A stretch of DNA of 64,000 bases from NCBI GenBank assembly GCA_043816955.1, contig JBDRHL010000221.1:1-64000 (forward strand). The letters run 5' to 3'. The translations under genes were made by a program, and so were the position numbers. Under the pieces are notes generated by a model. The model was not told the origin of the DNA and made no database searches. It saw only the letters and a list, made by a program, of their open reading frames with translations. This DNA comes from JBDRHL01 sp043816955. Lineage in GTDB: Bacteria > Planctomycetota > Phycisphaerae > Sedimentisphaerales > CAYZTY01. Shown here in pieces: positions 1 through 9,746 of this stretch. The stretch's first letter is position 1. Each line of letters starts with the position of its first letter.

Positions 1-1
1 G

Positions 2-1768
2 GCTCGATTTGCTAACTGGATGCATAACGGTCAGCAGAATGACCCGAATACTGCAGAGTATGGTGCGTACGATACCAACACTTTCTACGTTGATTTCCCA
101 GGCTCGGAGTATCACTATGATCAAACGCATCATGACCCCAATGCCCTGTACTTTCTACCGACATGGGACGAGTGGTATAAAGCGGCGTTTTACAAGCGTG
201 GTGATCCAAACGCAGGATACTGGGAATATCCGGTTCAGTGTGATACAAGACCCCCTCTGGTTGCCGGCCCGTGGGATAGCGAGTATCGAATAAACTGGGA
301 AGCTGACAATTGGTGGCCGATGTTAGACCCGCCTCAGGAAGGTGACCTTGTTGATGTGAATTTTTATACCATGGCGTACAGTGCTTATGGCACAGCCCAG
401 CAAGGTGGCAATGCGGCAGAATGGGTGGAGGATTGGTGGCCCGGCCTGACAAACTATTCTCGCGCATGGCTTGGCGGGGCATGGAAGCTGAACCTTAATA
501 TTGAAGTCAGCCGACGGGGCGCCCACACGACTGATCCCGAGTACACAAGCAACTGGGTCGGATTCAGGCTGGCAAAGTCAGTAGAGCCTTCGCCGCCTTC
601 GCCAAGAAAAAAATTGTTTCAATGGGGCTATGGTGATCCGGACACCAGCCATTTTCCTGTTCTTATCGGGGATATGTTAGAGCAACCTTTGGATGGGACG
701 GTGTTCAGAGCCAAACCGCTGGGCGGTACGATGGGCGAGTTCAATTGGGAATCATGGGGCTCTACGATTTACACCCGCGAACAAATGCAACACGCGGTTG
801 ACGAAATGCAGGCGACGGATTTCGGCAGGTTTACGGAGACATTTTTGCGATTGAATGTAACACCGGGCAATGTAGACTGGTTTGATGATTATAGTGCGAT
901 TTTGGCAAATTGCGGCACAGCAGCATGGATTGTGGAACAGGGCGGGGCTCGCGGGATAATGCTGGACACCGAGGCATATGAAGGTCAACTGTGGGATTAT
1001 AATACCCGAAAATATACCGCAAAAAGCTTTGAGGAATATTGTACTCAGGTGCGGCTAAGGGGCAGGCAGGTGATCGAGGCTATGCAGGCCGAGAACCCAT
1101 ATATACTAGTTTTTGTGACTGTTTCGTATACATATATATGGAAGATGATGGAGCGTGATGGGACAACACTGCTGACTTGTGACCATGGTCTGCTGCCGTC
1201 TTTTATCGATGGATTAATTGAAGGTGCCGGGCCTGGTGTTAGGCTTATAGATGCGTATGAATGGGCATATCTCAACAGGACACTTGCTGAGTTTCAGGAG
1301 GAAAGGCAAGTCTTTGAAAGTGACTGTCTGCCGATAGTTCGGGATCCTGCATCATACGCTTCCAAGTTTGAGTTGGCTTTTCCGGTCTGGCTGGATTACG
1401 GGAATCGTTGGGGTGATTGGCATTACGATCCTAACGAGTTTTATTTGAATTATTATACGCCAAAGCAGTTCAATCAGACGCTTAAGGCTGCGATGCAAGT
1501 GGCTGATGAATATGTCTGGATATATAACGAATGGCTGTTCTGGTGGGATGCGTATGGGTATCGGGATATTCCGCTTGCATATGAACAGGCTGTCCGTGAT
1601 GCCTGGACCTGGATCGGTGATTGCTCGACAGTAATTGACAGAGGCGATACATTGACAGGCGATCTGAATAGGGACTGCCATGTAGATTTTGCAGATCTGA
1701 TTATAATGCTGAATGAATGGCTGATTTGTAATAATCCCCAGGATGGCAACTGTATTACCAACTGGTAA
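2..1768 (+). CDS. Secreted FGE-like / glycosidase-like / dockerin-like protein, 5' end cut off
   Basis: The reading frame is already open at the left edge, so the N-terminus lies outside the window. Three parts are visible. The first about 190 codons are the C-terminal half of an FGE-like (SUMF1-fold) module, beginning in ARFANWMHNG and ending near WVGFRLAKS. The next about 340 codons are the unrecognised glycosidase-like domain shared with the genes at 1984, 3727 and 17660, with the signature GIMLDTEAY and the later YVWIYNEWLFWW. The last about 40 codons, GDLNRDCHVDFADLIIMLNEW and onward, look like one dockerin-type calcium-binding repeat, common in planctomycete secreted proteins. The FGE half lacks the catalytic cysteines of true FGE. 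Role is inferred as binding or hydrolysis of an extracellular polysaccharide; no enzyme activity is established. Module order differs from the gene at 3727, where FGE-like modules follow the glycosidase-like domain. Confidence 0.8.
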   Translation, partial: ARFANWMHNGQQNDPNTAEYGAYDTNTFYVDFPGSEYHYDQTHHDPNALYFLPTWDEWYKAAFYKRGDPNAGYWEYPVQCDTRPPLVAGPWDSEYRINWEADNWWPMLDPPQEGDLVDVNFYTMAYSAYGTAQQGGNAAEWVEDWWPGLTNYSRAWLGGAWKLNLNIEVSRRGAHTTDPEYTSNWVGFRLAKSVEPSPPSPRKKLFQWGYGDPDTSHFPVLIGDMLEQPLDGTVFRAKPLGGTMGEFNWESWGSTIYTREQMQHAVDEMQATDFGRFTETFLRLNVTPGNVDWFDDYSAILANCGTAAWIVEQGGARGIMLDTEAYEGQLWDYNTRKYTAKSFEEYCTQVRLRGRQVIEAMQAENPYILVFVTVSYTYIWKMMERDGTTLLTCDHGLLPSFIDGLIEGAGPGVRLIDAYEWAYLNRTLAEFQEERQVFESDCLPIVRDPASYASKFELAFPVWLDYGNRWGDWHYDPNEFYLNYYTPKQFNQTLKAAMQVADEYVWIYNEWLFWWDAYGYRDIPLAYEQAVRDAWTWIGDCSTVIDRGDTLTGDLNRDCHVDFADLIIMLNEWLICNNPQDGNCITNW

Positions 1769-1983
1769 GTAAAAACACGCGAAGATGTGTGTTGTGGTGC
1801 TGGAAGTTATTTTAGATTGATGTACATCCAGCTTTATTCTAAAGCGTAATTTTGTGGGTGCGCTATTTTATCGAATCGAGCGGAGTTACCTGCTCGTTTC
1901 AGAAAGTTTATTCAAGGGAAAGGAGTTTGCGCGCTAATTTTATGTTTTTGGCGAAAATGAGTTATTTTAGGAGAAAAACAATA

Positions 1984-3198
1984 ATGAAGAAATCAGGAAG
2001 AAATTTAACCAAAAAGATACTTTTTTGTTTATTGTGTTTGTTTGTGTTTTCCTCGGTTTGTGCGGGGAAAAAGCTGATCAGCTGGAGCAGGGGATGCCCG
2101 GATACGGATTTTATTCGAGATAATATTGAGGATATGGAAAAGGCTCCGTTCGATGGAATCGTTTTTTTTCTAACATCTGATTCGTCCAAAAAAGGAGCGT
2201 CAGATATCAGGCCGGTCCTGAATGTTCCGGAACCGATAGGTGATTTCAGTTGGCATTGTTGGGGTACCAGGATATTTACTAAAGAAGAAATGCAAAGAGA
2301 TGTTGGCAATCTTCGTTCAACGAACTTTAAGAAGTTTACCGATAATTTCCTACGTTTTAATGTTACCCCCGGTGATGTGGACTGGTTTGACTCATTTGAC
2401 GCTATATTGAATAATGCGCGTGTTGCCGGCTGGGTCGCAAAACAAGGCGGCGTGAAAGGGATTATGTTTGATATTGAAACTTATTACAGTCAAATCTGGG
2501 ACTATAAGAAGCAGAAATACGCAACTACCAAAACATTCGAAGAGTATTGTACTCAAGTCCACAAGCGAGGTGTAGAAGTAATGGAAGCTTTTCAGGCAGA
2601 ATACCCGGATATAACCATTATTTTCACATTTGGGTATTCGTTTCTTTGTACTCGTATGAGCTATCCAGACCCTTATGTCGAAGGGCCTAATTCATATTCG
2701 ATGACCAGTAACAATCCGGATAAATTGCGATTTGTACAATACGGTTTGCTTGCTTCTTTTCTGGATGGGATGACAGCGGCGGCGAACGAAGATGTGCGAC
2801 TGGTTGATGGTGGTGAGTTTACATATTTCCACCGAACAGCCGAAGAGTTTATGGATGCCAGGAAGCAGTTTACCGACAGATGCCTGCCTTTTGTAGCGGA
2901 TAAAGATAAATACCGCAAGGTATTTAGACAAGCATTCGCAACGTGGATGGATTTTCAGTGGAGACAACCGGGAGGCTGGAAAACAAAGGATTTTACCAAT
3001 AACTATTGGCAGCCGGCAGATTTGCGGAAAGCACTTATCAACGCCCTGGAGTGTACTGATGAGTATGTATGGCTATATGATGAATGGCAGCGATGGTGGG
3101 AATATGGCGGTGGACTGAAAGTGCCACGTGCTTATTTTGGAAATGTCAAGAAGGCTCATGAATCATGTACTGACGCTAATAGTGTGATTCGTCAATAA
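1984..3198 (+). CDS. Secreted glycosidase-like protein of an unrecognised family
   Basis: A 404-residue protein made almost only of the shared glycosidase-like domain. I start it at 1984 because AGGAG lies 9 bases upstream and the protein then opens with a clear signal peptide (KK near the N-terminus, a hydrophobic stretch at residues 11-24, cleavage near residue 28); an upstream ATG at 1852 gives an unlikely leader. Candidate catalytic acids are D163 and E165 in GIMFDIETY, E278 in the DGGE stretch and E367 in YVWLYDEWQRWW; all three places are conserved in the paralogues. The alternation of hydrophobic strands ending in acids resembles a TIM-barrel hydrolase, but I cannot name a family. It lies 215 bp after the previous paralogue, so the two arose by tandem duplication and divergence. 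Confidence 0.8.
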   Translation: MKKSGRNLTKKILFCLLCLFVFSSVCAGKKLISWSRGCPDTDFIRDNIEDMEKAPFDGIVFFLTSDSSKKGASDIRPVLNVPEPIGDFSWHCWGTRIFTKEEMQRDVGNLRSTNFKKFTDNFLRFNVTPGDVDWFDSFDAILNNARVAGWVAKQGGVKGIMFDIETYYSQIWDYKKQKYATTKTFEEYCTQVHKRGVEVMEAFQAEYPDITIIFTFGYSFLCTRMSYPDPYVEGPNSYSMTSNNPDKLRFVQYGLLASFLDGMTAAANEDVRLVDGGEFTYFHRTAEEFMDARKQFTDRCLPFVADKDKYRKVFRQAFATWMDFQWRQPGGWKTKDFTNNYWQPADLRKALINALECTDEYVWLYDEWQRWWEYGGGLKVPRAYFGNVKKAHESCTDANSVIRQ

Positions 3199-3726
3199 GC
3201 ATTGCATGATGTTGCAATTCATCTGTTCCGGTGTATCTGTATATTTGTCAAAAAATGGAAAGGCATAACTTTTCAATTAAGCTGTTTGTAGAATGAGCGA
3301 TGAAGTAGGAAGTTGTTTATGTCTTCTGAACAGGTGGCATGAACACCGAAGAAATATAATATTTGGGATCCAAAATGCAAAAATATCTGCAAAAATCTGA
3401 TAGTTTCTTTGCTTGTTCCAGCTCGGTCGAAAATAAAGCTTTTACCAGACTGAACATTGACACAAAGCCTGATAATATCTCGTTTATAAACTTTCTGCAA
3501 GGATACTTTCAATGTTTATCCATCATCCGTTTATTGCAAGTCTTGTTGGGTGGAAGAGCACCGCCACTCGAGAAAAGATTATTTCACAGCTCGAATAACA
3601 TCTCGGATCCAGTGTGTTACGAAATAAACCAACGTTCAGGTGCTTTGATACTGAGTACATAACCGAAATCAGGTTATGTGTCAGTTTGAGGGCCTGCAAA
3701 GAAAATATTAACATAGGAGACGGAAA
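3199..3726 (+). other. Intergenic region, no gene seen
   Basis: This 528-bp gap separates two paralogues on the same strand. The one ORF of note (about 99 codons from 3363) has no Shine-Dalgarno, no recognisable domain and an unconvincing composition, so I do not call it. The gap probably holds the terminator of the upstream gene and the promoter and leader of the gene at 3727. A short hairpin at 3658-3678 is the only structure I see. Confidence 0.5.
3658..3678 (+). promoter_or_regulatory. Small hairpin in the leader of the 3727 gene
   Basis: CATAACC and GGTTATG form a perfect 7-bp stem around a 7-base loop, about 50 bases before the start codon. It has no following T-run, so it is not a classical terminator; it could be an operator or a leader structure. 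Weak evidence. Confidence 0.25.
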
Positions 3727-6700
3727 ATGAAAACTACATTCAAGATAGCAGTGGTTATTTTTGTTACTATTAGTTGCGCATATGGTGTGCCGCAAAAAAA
3801 GATTGTGAATTGGCACTACGCGTGGCCCGACACAAATGACTTTATAACACCGGCCAACATTGCTGATCTCGATGATGTCAATGATATGCTGCTGCTTCCT
3901 TTGGATGGAACCGTATTCAGGGCTACGCCAAGTGATGGTAATGTGGGGGACTTTACGTGGAATTTATGGGGGACAACAGTTTATGACCAGAACGACATGC
4001 AAAACGCAGTTAACGAGCTTAATGCTGCTAATTTCGGGCGTCTGACGGCAAACTTTCTGCGATTGAACATGGCACCTGGCGATGTCGACTGGTTTGATGA
4101 TTGCAATGTAGGTATTTCGAATTATGGCACCGCTGCATGGCTAGTTAACCAGACTGGAATCGCCGGAATAATGTTTGACTTTGAGATTTATGGAGAAGAT
4201 ATTTGGTCTTACAATCAACAGGATTATAAAGACACAAAAACCTTCTCTGAATACGAAGATCAGGTATTCCTTCGAGGCCAGCAGATTATGGATGCCATGG
4301 AAGCCGAAGAACCTAACATTGTTATATTTTTAACTTTTGGTTACAGCTATGTCTGGCAAATGATGCAGCGGGACGGCACCTCCCTGGACGAAATGGAGCT
4401 TGGTTTAGTACCTGCATTTCTTGACGGCATGCTGGATGCCGCAGGTTCAGGCGTAAAGTTTATCGACGGCTATGAATGGGCATATGGTAAGCGGACTTTG
4501 CAAGACTATGAAAATGGTTATGAAGTGATGACAACCGATTGTCTTGAAATTGTGGCCGATGCCAATGCGTACGCCGATAAGTTTACATTTTCGATGGCTT
4601 TGATGCTGGATTATAGAGATGTTCAAAGGGGTTGGTATCGTGATCCTGACAAATTTAATGCAAATCATTATACACCGCAGGAGTTTTATTGTTCACTTCG
4701 CGATACTCTGAGTGTTGCAGACGAATATGTTTGGATTTACACGGAACACTATGTTTGGTGGAATAACCAGTTTTCAGCATGGGGCGGGTCTGACATTCCG
4801 CAGGAATATGTGAATGCTGTTAGATTTGCGTGGGAAGCCAATCCGGATGCTGCCAATATGGATTTTGTTACAGTTGGAGATGTAGCCAACTGGGACGATG
4901 ATCGGAAAGTTTACAACATGAACTGGGGCAAAGTGGACTATGAGTATCAAATCGGCAAACATGAAGTTACGAATACACAATATGCCGAATTTCTCAATGC
5001 TGTAGCAGCAAACGACGTTCACGGTTTATATAATGTTAATATGGGCGATTCAAATTACCCAATCAGAGGTGGTATCAGTCGAAGTGGTTCTGCAGGCAGT
5101 TATACATACAGTGTTATTGACAGTCGCAAGCGCATGCCTGTAAACTGGGTAACCTGGCGATCAGCAGCACGTTTTGCCAACTGGATGCATAACGGTCTGC
5201 AAGATGATCCAAATACCACAGAGTACGGTGCTTATGATGCCAGCACCTTTACTGGTACAGGCTGGGGCCATGATGATCAGACAACGCATTATGTGAATGC
5301 CAAATACTGGATCCCAACACGCAATGAGTGGTACAAAGCTGCATACTTCAAGGGTGGCGCTCCTAACGCAGGCTACTGGTCCTATCCGACAGAAAGTAAT
5401 TCTGCTCCTACATCGGGTCCATATAATACGACAGCCAATAGAGCGAATTATGAAGCTGATAATTACCCTAACGATTTCCCGGATGATAATGGCGATGTAC
5501 TTGAGGTCGGGTTTTATACCTTGTCTCCTGGTACCTATGATACATTTGACATGGGTGGTAACATAGCCGAACATGTCGAAGATTGGGATCCGAATTACAT
5601 TCCATACTATCGCGTTTATTATGGCGGGGCATGGAAATACAATGGAGCCGCTGAGTTAGCTTACGATACGGGATTTCATTTGCTGGTGCCTGAAGAAGCA
5701 AATGGGCTTGTAGGCTTTAGGCTGGCAAGAACCCCCGATACCACTATGAAGTTCTTACCTGTACTTGATGTCAACAACGTGGCCGATACTCGGGTGGTTG
5801 ACGGCAACTACTGGGGTAGAGTAACTTACAAGTACGCGATAGGCCAATATGAAGTTACCAACGCTCAATATGCCGAATTTCTCAATGCCGTTGCAGCCAG
5901 TGATCCGTATGGCTTGTATCACACAAATATGGGTGATGCGAACTATCCATACAGAGGTGGAATTACACAAACCGGGTCGTCCGGAAGCTACCAATACAAG
6001 GCTATTGGTGGGCGTGAACATATGCCGGTAAACTGGGTAAGCTGGCGATCAGCAGCACGTTTTGCCAACTGGATGCATAATGGTAAGGTAGATGAGCCCA
6101 ATACTACCGAATACGGTGCCTATGATGCCAACACCTTTACTGGTACAGGCTGGGGCCATGATGATCAGAAAACGCATTATGTAGGAGCCAAGTACTGGAT
6201 CCCAACACGCAATGAGTGGTATAAAGCAGCATACTACGGGGGCGGCAGTCTTAGTGCAAACTACTGGTCTTATCCGACAGAAAGCAATACTGCTCCTACA
6301 GCCGGACCTAATGACTCCACAGCCAACAGAGCAAATTATGACGCCGATAGCTGCCCTAACGATTTCCCGGATGCGAATGGCGATGTACTTGAGGTCGGGT
6401 TTTATAGCTTGTCTCCTGGTCCCTATGATAATTTCGACATGGGTGGTAACATAGCCGAACATGTCGAAGACTGGGAACCAAATTACGTTCCATATTATCG
6501 CGTTTATTGTGGCGGGGCATGGAAACACCTTAGTTCCGAGGAGTTAGCTTACAATACGGGATATCATCTAATGGTACCTGAAGATGCAAATGGGCTTATA
6601 GGCTTCAGGCTGGCAAAAGCCCTCGATACCGATATGAAGTTCGTATCTATACTTGATGCCAACAACGCGGCCGATACTCGGGTGGTTGACGGCAACTACT

Positions 6701-7518
6701 GGGGTGAAGTAAATTACGATTTCGCGATAGGCCAATATGAAGTTACCAACGCTCAATATGCCGAATTTCTCAATGCCGTTGCAGCCAGTGATCCGCGTGG
6801 CTTGTATCACACAAATATGGGTGATTCAAATTATCCATACAGAGGCGGCATTATACGAACCGGATCGTCGGGAAGCTATGAATACAAGACTGCTAGCAAG
6901 CGTGAACATTTGCCGGTAAACTGGGTAAGCTGGCGATCAGCAGCACGTTTTGCCAACTGGATGCATAATGGTAAGGTAGATGAGCCCAATACTACCGAAT
7001 ACGGTGCCTATGATGCCAACACCTTTACTGGTACAGAGTGGAACCATAATGATGTAGCGGCACATGACGCAAACGCCAAGTACTGGATCCCAACACGCCA
7101 TGAGTGGTACAAAGCAGCATACTACAAGGGCGGCGATCCTAACGCAGGCTACTGGTCCTATCCGACAGAAAGCGATAGTGCTCCTACGCCCGGACCTAAT
7201 GACTCCACAGCCAACAGAGCAAATTATGAAGCTGATAACTGCCCTAACGATTTCCGGGATGGGTATGGCGATGTAGTTGAGGTCGGGTTTTATAGCTTGT
7301 CTCCTGGTCCCTATGATACATTTGAGATAGGTGGTAACATAGCTGAACATGTTGAAGACTGGGAACCGAATTACACTCCATACTATCGCGTTTATTGTGG
7401 CGGGGCATGGAAATATAATGGAGCCGCTGAGTTAGCTTACGATACGGGATTTCATTTGCTGGTGCCTGAAGATGCAAATGGGCTTGTAGGCTTCAGATTA
7501 GCCAAAAAGCTTAACTAG
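3727..7518 (+). CDS. Large secreted protein: glycosidase-like domain plus three tandem FGE-like modules
   Basis: A 1263-residue protein. Residues 1-20 are a signal peptide. Residues about 22-375 are the glycosidase-like domain shared with three other genes here, with D151 and E153 in GIMFDFEIY and a later YVWIYTEHYVWW. Residues about 378-673, 674-969 and 970-1263 are three FGE-like (SUMF1-fold) modules, each with EVTN.QYAEFLNAVAA, the PVNWV.WRSAARFANWMHNG core and a GGAWK...GFRLA ending. None has the copper-binding cysteine pair of catalytic FGE; the C-terminal CGGAWK cysteine in modules 2 and 3 is not at that place. I infer a cell-surface or secreted polysaccharide-active protein whose modules act in binding. 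Start is set by ATAGGAG upstream and by the signal peptide. The modules repeat at exactly 888 bp. Confidence 0.85.
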   Translation: MKTTFKIAVVIFVTISCAYGVPQKKIVNWHYAWPDTNDFITPANIADLDDVNDMLLLPLDGTVFRATPSDGNVGDFTWNLWGTTVYDQNDMQNAVNELNAANFGRLTANFLRLNMAPGDVDWFDDCNVGISNYGTAAWLVNQTGIAGIMFDFEIYGEDIWSYNQQDYKDTKTFSEYEDQVFLRGQQIMDAMEAEEPNIVIFLTFGYSYVWQMMQRDGTSLDEMELGLVPAFLDGMLDAAGSGVKFIDGYEWAYGKRTLQDYENGYEVMTTDCLEIVADANAYADKFTFSMALMLDYRDVQRGWYRDPDKFNANHYTPQEFYCSLRDTLSVADEYVWIYTEHYVWWNNQFSAWGGSDIPQEYVNAVRFAWEANPDAANMDFVTVGDVANWDDDRKVYNMNWGKVDYEYQIGKHEVTNTQYAEFLNAVAANDVHGLYNVNMGDSNYPIRGGISRSGSAGSYTYSVIDSRKRMPVNWVTWRSAARFANWMHNGLQDDPNTTEYGAYDASTFTGTGWGHDDQTTHYVNAKYWIPTRNEWYKAAYFKGGAPNAGYWSYPTESNSAPTSGPYNTTANRANYEADNYPNDFPDDNGDVLEVGFYTLSPGTYDTFDMGGNIAEHVEDWDPNYIPYYRVYYGGAWKYNGAAELAYDTGFHLLVPEEANGLVGFRLARTPDTTMKFLPVLDVNNVADTRVVDGNYWGRVTYKYAIGQYEVTNAQYAEFLNAVAASDPYGLYHTNMGDANYPYRGGITQTGSSGSYQYKAIGGREHMPVNWVSWRSAARFANWMHNGKVDEPNTTEYGAYDANTFTGTGWGHDDQKTHYVGAKYWIPTRNEWYKAAYYGGGSLSANYWSYPTESNTAPTAGPNDSTANRANYDADSCPNDFPDANGDVLEVGFYSLSPGPYDNFDMGGNIAEHVEDWEPNYVPYYRVYCGGAWKHLSSEELAYNTGYHLMVPEDANGLIGFRLAKALDTDMKFVSILDANNAADTRVVDGNYWGEVNYDFAIGQYEVTNAQYAEFLNAVAASDPRGLYHTNMGDSNYPYRGGIIRTGSSGSYEYKTASKREHLPVNWVSWRSAARFANWMHNGKVDEPNTTEYGAYDANTFTGTEWNHNDVAAHDANAKYWIPTRHEWYKAAYYKGGDPNAGYWSYPTESDSAPTPGPNDSTANRANYEADNCPNDFRDGYGDVVEVGFYSLSPGPYDTFEIGGNIAEHVEDWEPNYTPYYRVYCGGAWKYNGAAELAYDTGFHLLVPEDANGLVGFRLAKKLN
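4858..5745 (+). repeat. FGE-like module repeat, copy 1
   Basis: First of three in-frame repeats of 888 bp inside the gene at 3727. It is the most diverged copy at its start (KVDYEYQIGKHEVTN) but shares long identical DNA with the others around the ARFANWMHN core. Confidence 0.85.
5746..6633 (+). repeat. FGE-like module repeat, copy 2
   Basis: Second copy. It shares long identical DNA runs with copy 3 (for example around 5842 and 6730), which points to recent duplication or gene conversion. Confidence 0.85.
6634..7518 (+). repeat. FGE-like module repeat, copy 3
   Basis: Third copy, ending with the stop codon. Its last third (GGAWKYNGAAELAYDTGFHL) matches copy 1 better than copy 2, which suggests mosaic exchange between copies. 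Confidence 0.85.
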
Positions 7519-7605
7519 TTTTTGAGACTTAAAGATATATTTTACTTAGCTTGAGTTTTTGTATCGAAAAAGTTTTGAGTGAACGAATGGACAGTATGTC
7601 TTACA

Positions 7606-7633
7606 GCAGAGGCTCGGTGAGCCGGGCCTCTGC
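7606..7633 (+). terminator. Strong hairpin between the modular gene and the GH36-like gene
   Basis: GCAGAGGC pairs perfectly with GCCTCTGC, and the inner CGG/CCG extends the stem around a short loop. It is followed by TATTTAT instead of a pure T-run. Most likely the terminator of the 3727 gene, but it lies 36 bases before the next start codon and could also attenuate that gene. Confidence 0.5.
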
Positions 7634-7668
7634 TATTTATAGTCATACGGATTATGAGGAAAGATAGC

Positions 7669-9654
7669 GTGTCAACTAAGGACTTGGATACCGGTATTTC
7701 AAACGGTTGGCATATCGCAGCTTCTATAGGAACGGTCCATTGGAGTATGTCTGGTATATGTTTCAATGCTGAACATCTTATCAGCGGACTCGTTATCAAA
7801 AATAAACGCGTTTATTTACCTGTGATAGGGATTGATCATTCTGAATCCGGATGGCTGATGATGCTGGCTAATAAAGAAGTGCGGTTAAGCCTTGATTTTG
7901 TAATCAGGGATAATTATTGCCTTGAGTGTTCCGCAGAACTTGAAATCAAAGAGCAAGTGCCCTTGGCAATTGAGTCTGTTATTATAGCTGCTTTGGATTC
8001 TTGCTGTCCGCAAAGCCGGATTGATCTCGACAGCCATGTCGGAACATACCGGGTACTAGCTACTACTTTTGATATGTTAGGCGGCTCAAGACCGTGGGTG
8101 AGATCTCAGACAAGAGAACAAGATGGAGATATGCCCGGTGATTATGCAGATATGGTTGGTGCAATCTGGTCGACTGAGAGTCGCAACACTCTGATTGTCG
8201 GTACTGTGGGGAATTCAGATTTTCCTTTGAGTTTGGAGTGGGTGGATAAGCATACCGAAAAAGAAACTGTAAGTATTGAGCGTCAGATTAACCTTATTTA
8301 TCAGCCCGGCGCAAAGGCATCACTTGGATCGATTGTATTTCAGCATGGTAAAGATCTTACTGCTGGTTTGAGTGAATATGCAGAACGTTATTTTAAGCCA
8401 CGAAGACCTAGTTCATTCAGGATTACCGGCTGGAATACCTGGGATTATTACACCGGTCACCCAACCATGGAAGATGTATTGGAAAACATGGAAGCAATTC
8501 GAGAAAATCCCGGGCTAAGTGAACGAATAAAAATAATCTGTATTGATATGGGGTGGTATAATCGCGTAGGAGACTACAGGGCTAATATCGATTTCTGCTC
8601 TGATCGTAGCAAAGTCGCACAGATTATCAGTGCCAAAGGTTTTGTTCCGGGGATATGGACGATTCCTTTGGGAGTTGGACCTGATACTGCCATAGCCAAA
8701 CGTCACACTGACTGGTTGATTTGTGATAGTCAGAATCAGCCTGTAAATGTTATGGCTGAGAATGAGCCTACATATTGCCTCGATGTGACAGTCCCTGCGG
8801 TTCAGGAGCATCTGCTAAACATATTCAGCAAAATGAGGGAGGAAGGTTTCGGATATTTCAAACTGGACTTTTTGCGATATGCATATAAAAGGGCTGAGGT
8901 TTCACTGCATGATCCCTCCGTCAGTCGACAGCAAATAGTTCGCAAGGCCCTGGAGATAATTCGTCAGGCTGTTGGTGATGAGAGTATAATTATGGCTAGT
9001 GCAGGGGGTGTGTTTGAAGCGGCACAGGGTATCGTTGATGCTGTTCGCGTAGCAAATGATGTAAAGATTTACTGGAGTAATTTTCAACATTGTGCCAGCC
9101 AGATAGCCCACCGGTTCTGGTCACATGGTAATCTTTGGATAAATGATCCCGACTTTCTTGTGGTTCGTGGTATTGACACGGCGGATTTGTCAGAAGAACG
9201 GTACATATGCCCATTTTCGAAAGAACATGAACCTTTTGCTTTCATATCAGGTACGCCCGCGACACTTAATGAGGTTCAGGTATGGGCATCTGTTCAGATA
9301 ATCTCAGGCGGCCCTTTGATGTTGTCAGATAGAATTGCCAAGCTTAAAAGAAATGGATTGGAGATAATTGAGAAAATCTTCCAATACCATAGTCCTGCAT
9401 GTTTTGTGCCGCTTGACCTAATGCACCGTTCGGCACCATGTGTTTGGGCCAGAGATGATTCAAAACAAGGGTTTGCTAGCGGCAAGTACGATATGATTGC
9501 GATATTCAATTGGGAAGAGGAATCCCGGACAATCGATCTGTCGAGATGGAATTTCGCCCGCAAATGGTACAGCATTTGGGATGAAACCCAGGTAGAAATC
9601 GGCAGGCAGATAGAGATTCCCCAACGTAGTGTTATGTTGTTAAAAACAGTTTGA
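7669..9654 (+). CDS. GH36-like alpha-galactosidase (melibiase family)
   Basis: Product of 661 residues with no signal peptide, so probably cytoplasmic. The C-terminal two thirds show the GH36 TIM-barrel pattern: ITGWNTWDYY, then IICIDMGWY, GIWTIPL and GYFKLDFLRYA, whose aspartate (D400) matches the GH36 nucleophile. RVANDV (D464) fits the acid/base position. Expected role: release of alpha-galactose or a related sugar from imported oligosaccharides. I choose GTG at 7669 because AGGAAAG sits 5 bases before it; an in-frame ATG at 7654 has no ribosome-binding site. The gene stands between the secreted paralogues and the insertion sequence, and was probably joined to the genes from 11171 before the insertion. 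Exact substrate uncertain. Confidence 0.85.
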   Translation: MSTKDLDTGISNGWHIAASIGTVHWSMSGICFNAEHLISGLVIKNKRVYLPVIGIDHSESGWLMMLANKEVRLSLDFVIRDNYCLECSAELEIKEQVPLAIESVIIAALDSCCPQSRIDLDSHVGTYRVLATTFDMLGGSRPWVRSQTREQDGDMPGDYADMVGAIWSTESRNTLIVGTVGNSDFPLSLEWVDKHTEKETVSIERQINLIYQPGAKASLGSIVFQHGKDLTAGLSEYAERYFKPRRPSSFRITGWNTWDYYTGHPTMEDVLENMEAIRENPGLSERIKIICIDMGWYNRVGDYRANIDFCSDRSKVAQIISAKGFVPGIWTIPLGVGPDTAIAKRHTDWLICDSQNQPVNVMAENEPTYCLDVTVPAVQEHLLNIFSKMREEGFGYFKLDFLRYAYKRAEVSLHDPSVSRQQIVRKALEIIRQAVGDESIIMASAGGVFEAAQGIVDAVRVANDVKIYWSNFQHCASQIAHRFWSHGNLWINDPDFLVVRGIDTADLSEERYICPFSKEHEPFAFISGTPATLNEVQVWASVQIISGGPLMLSDRIAKLKRNGLEIIEKIFQYHSPACFVPLDLMHRSAPCVWARDDSKQGFASGKYDMIAIFNWEEESRTIDLSRWNFARKWYSIWDETQVEIGRQIEIPQRSVMLLKTV

Positions 9655-9676
9655 TTGGATTTTTATTAAAGAATGA

Positions 9677-9683
9677 TTTAGAT
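9677..9683. repeat. Target-site duplication, left copy (TTTAGAT)
   Basis: The 7-base TTTAGAT lies directly outside the left inverted repeat and recurs directly outside the right one at 11164-11170. Confidence 0.85.
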
Positions 9684-9746
9684 CTGCACTTTCCAAAAAA
9701 ATTACGTTAGTTTAGCTCTTTAACAACTGATACTGTAAATAAAAAT

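Noticed and set aside
3363..3662. 99-codon ORF between two paralogues
   Set aside because: No ribosome-binding site, no domain, no neighbour support; likely part of an untranslated leader region.
4858..7518. Sulfatase-activating FGE activity of the tandem modules
   Set aside because: The catalytic cysteine pair is missing in all three copies and there is no sulfatase in the window.
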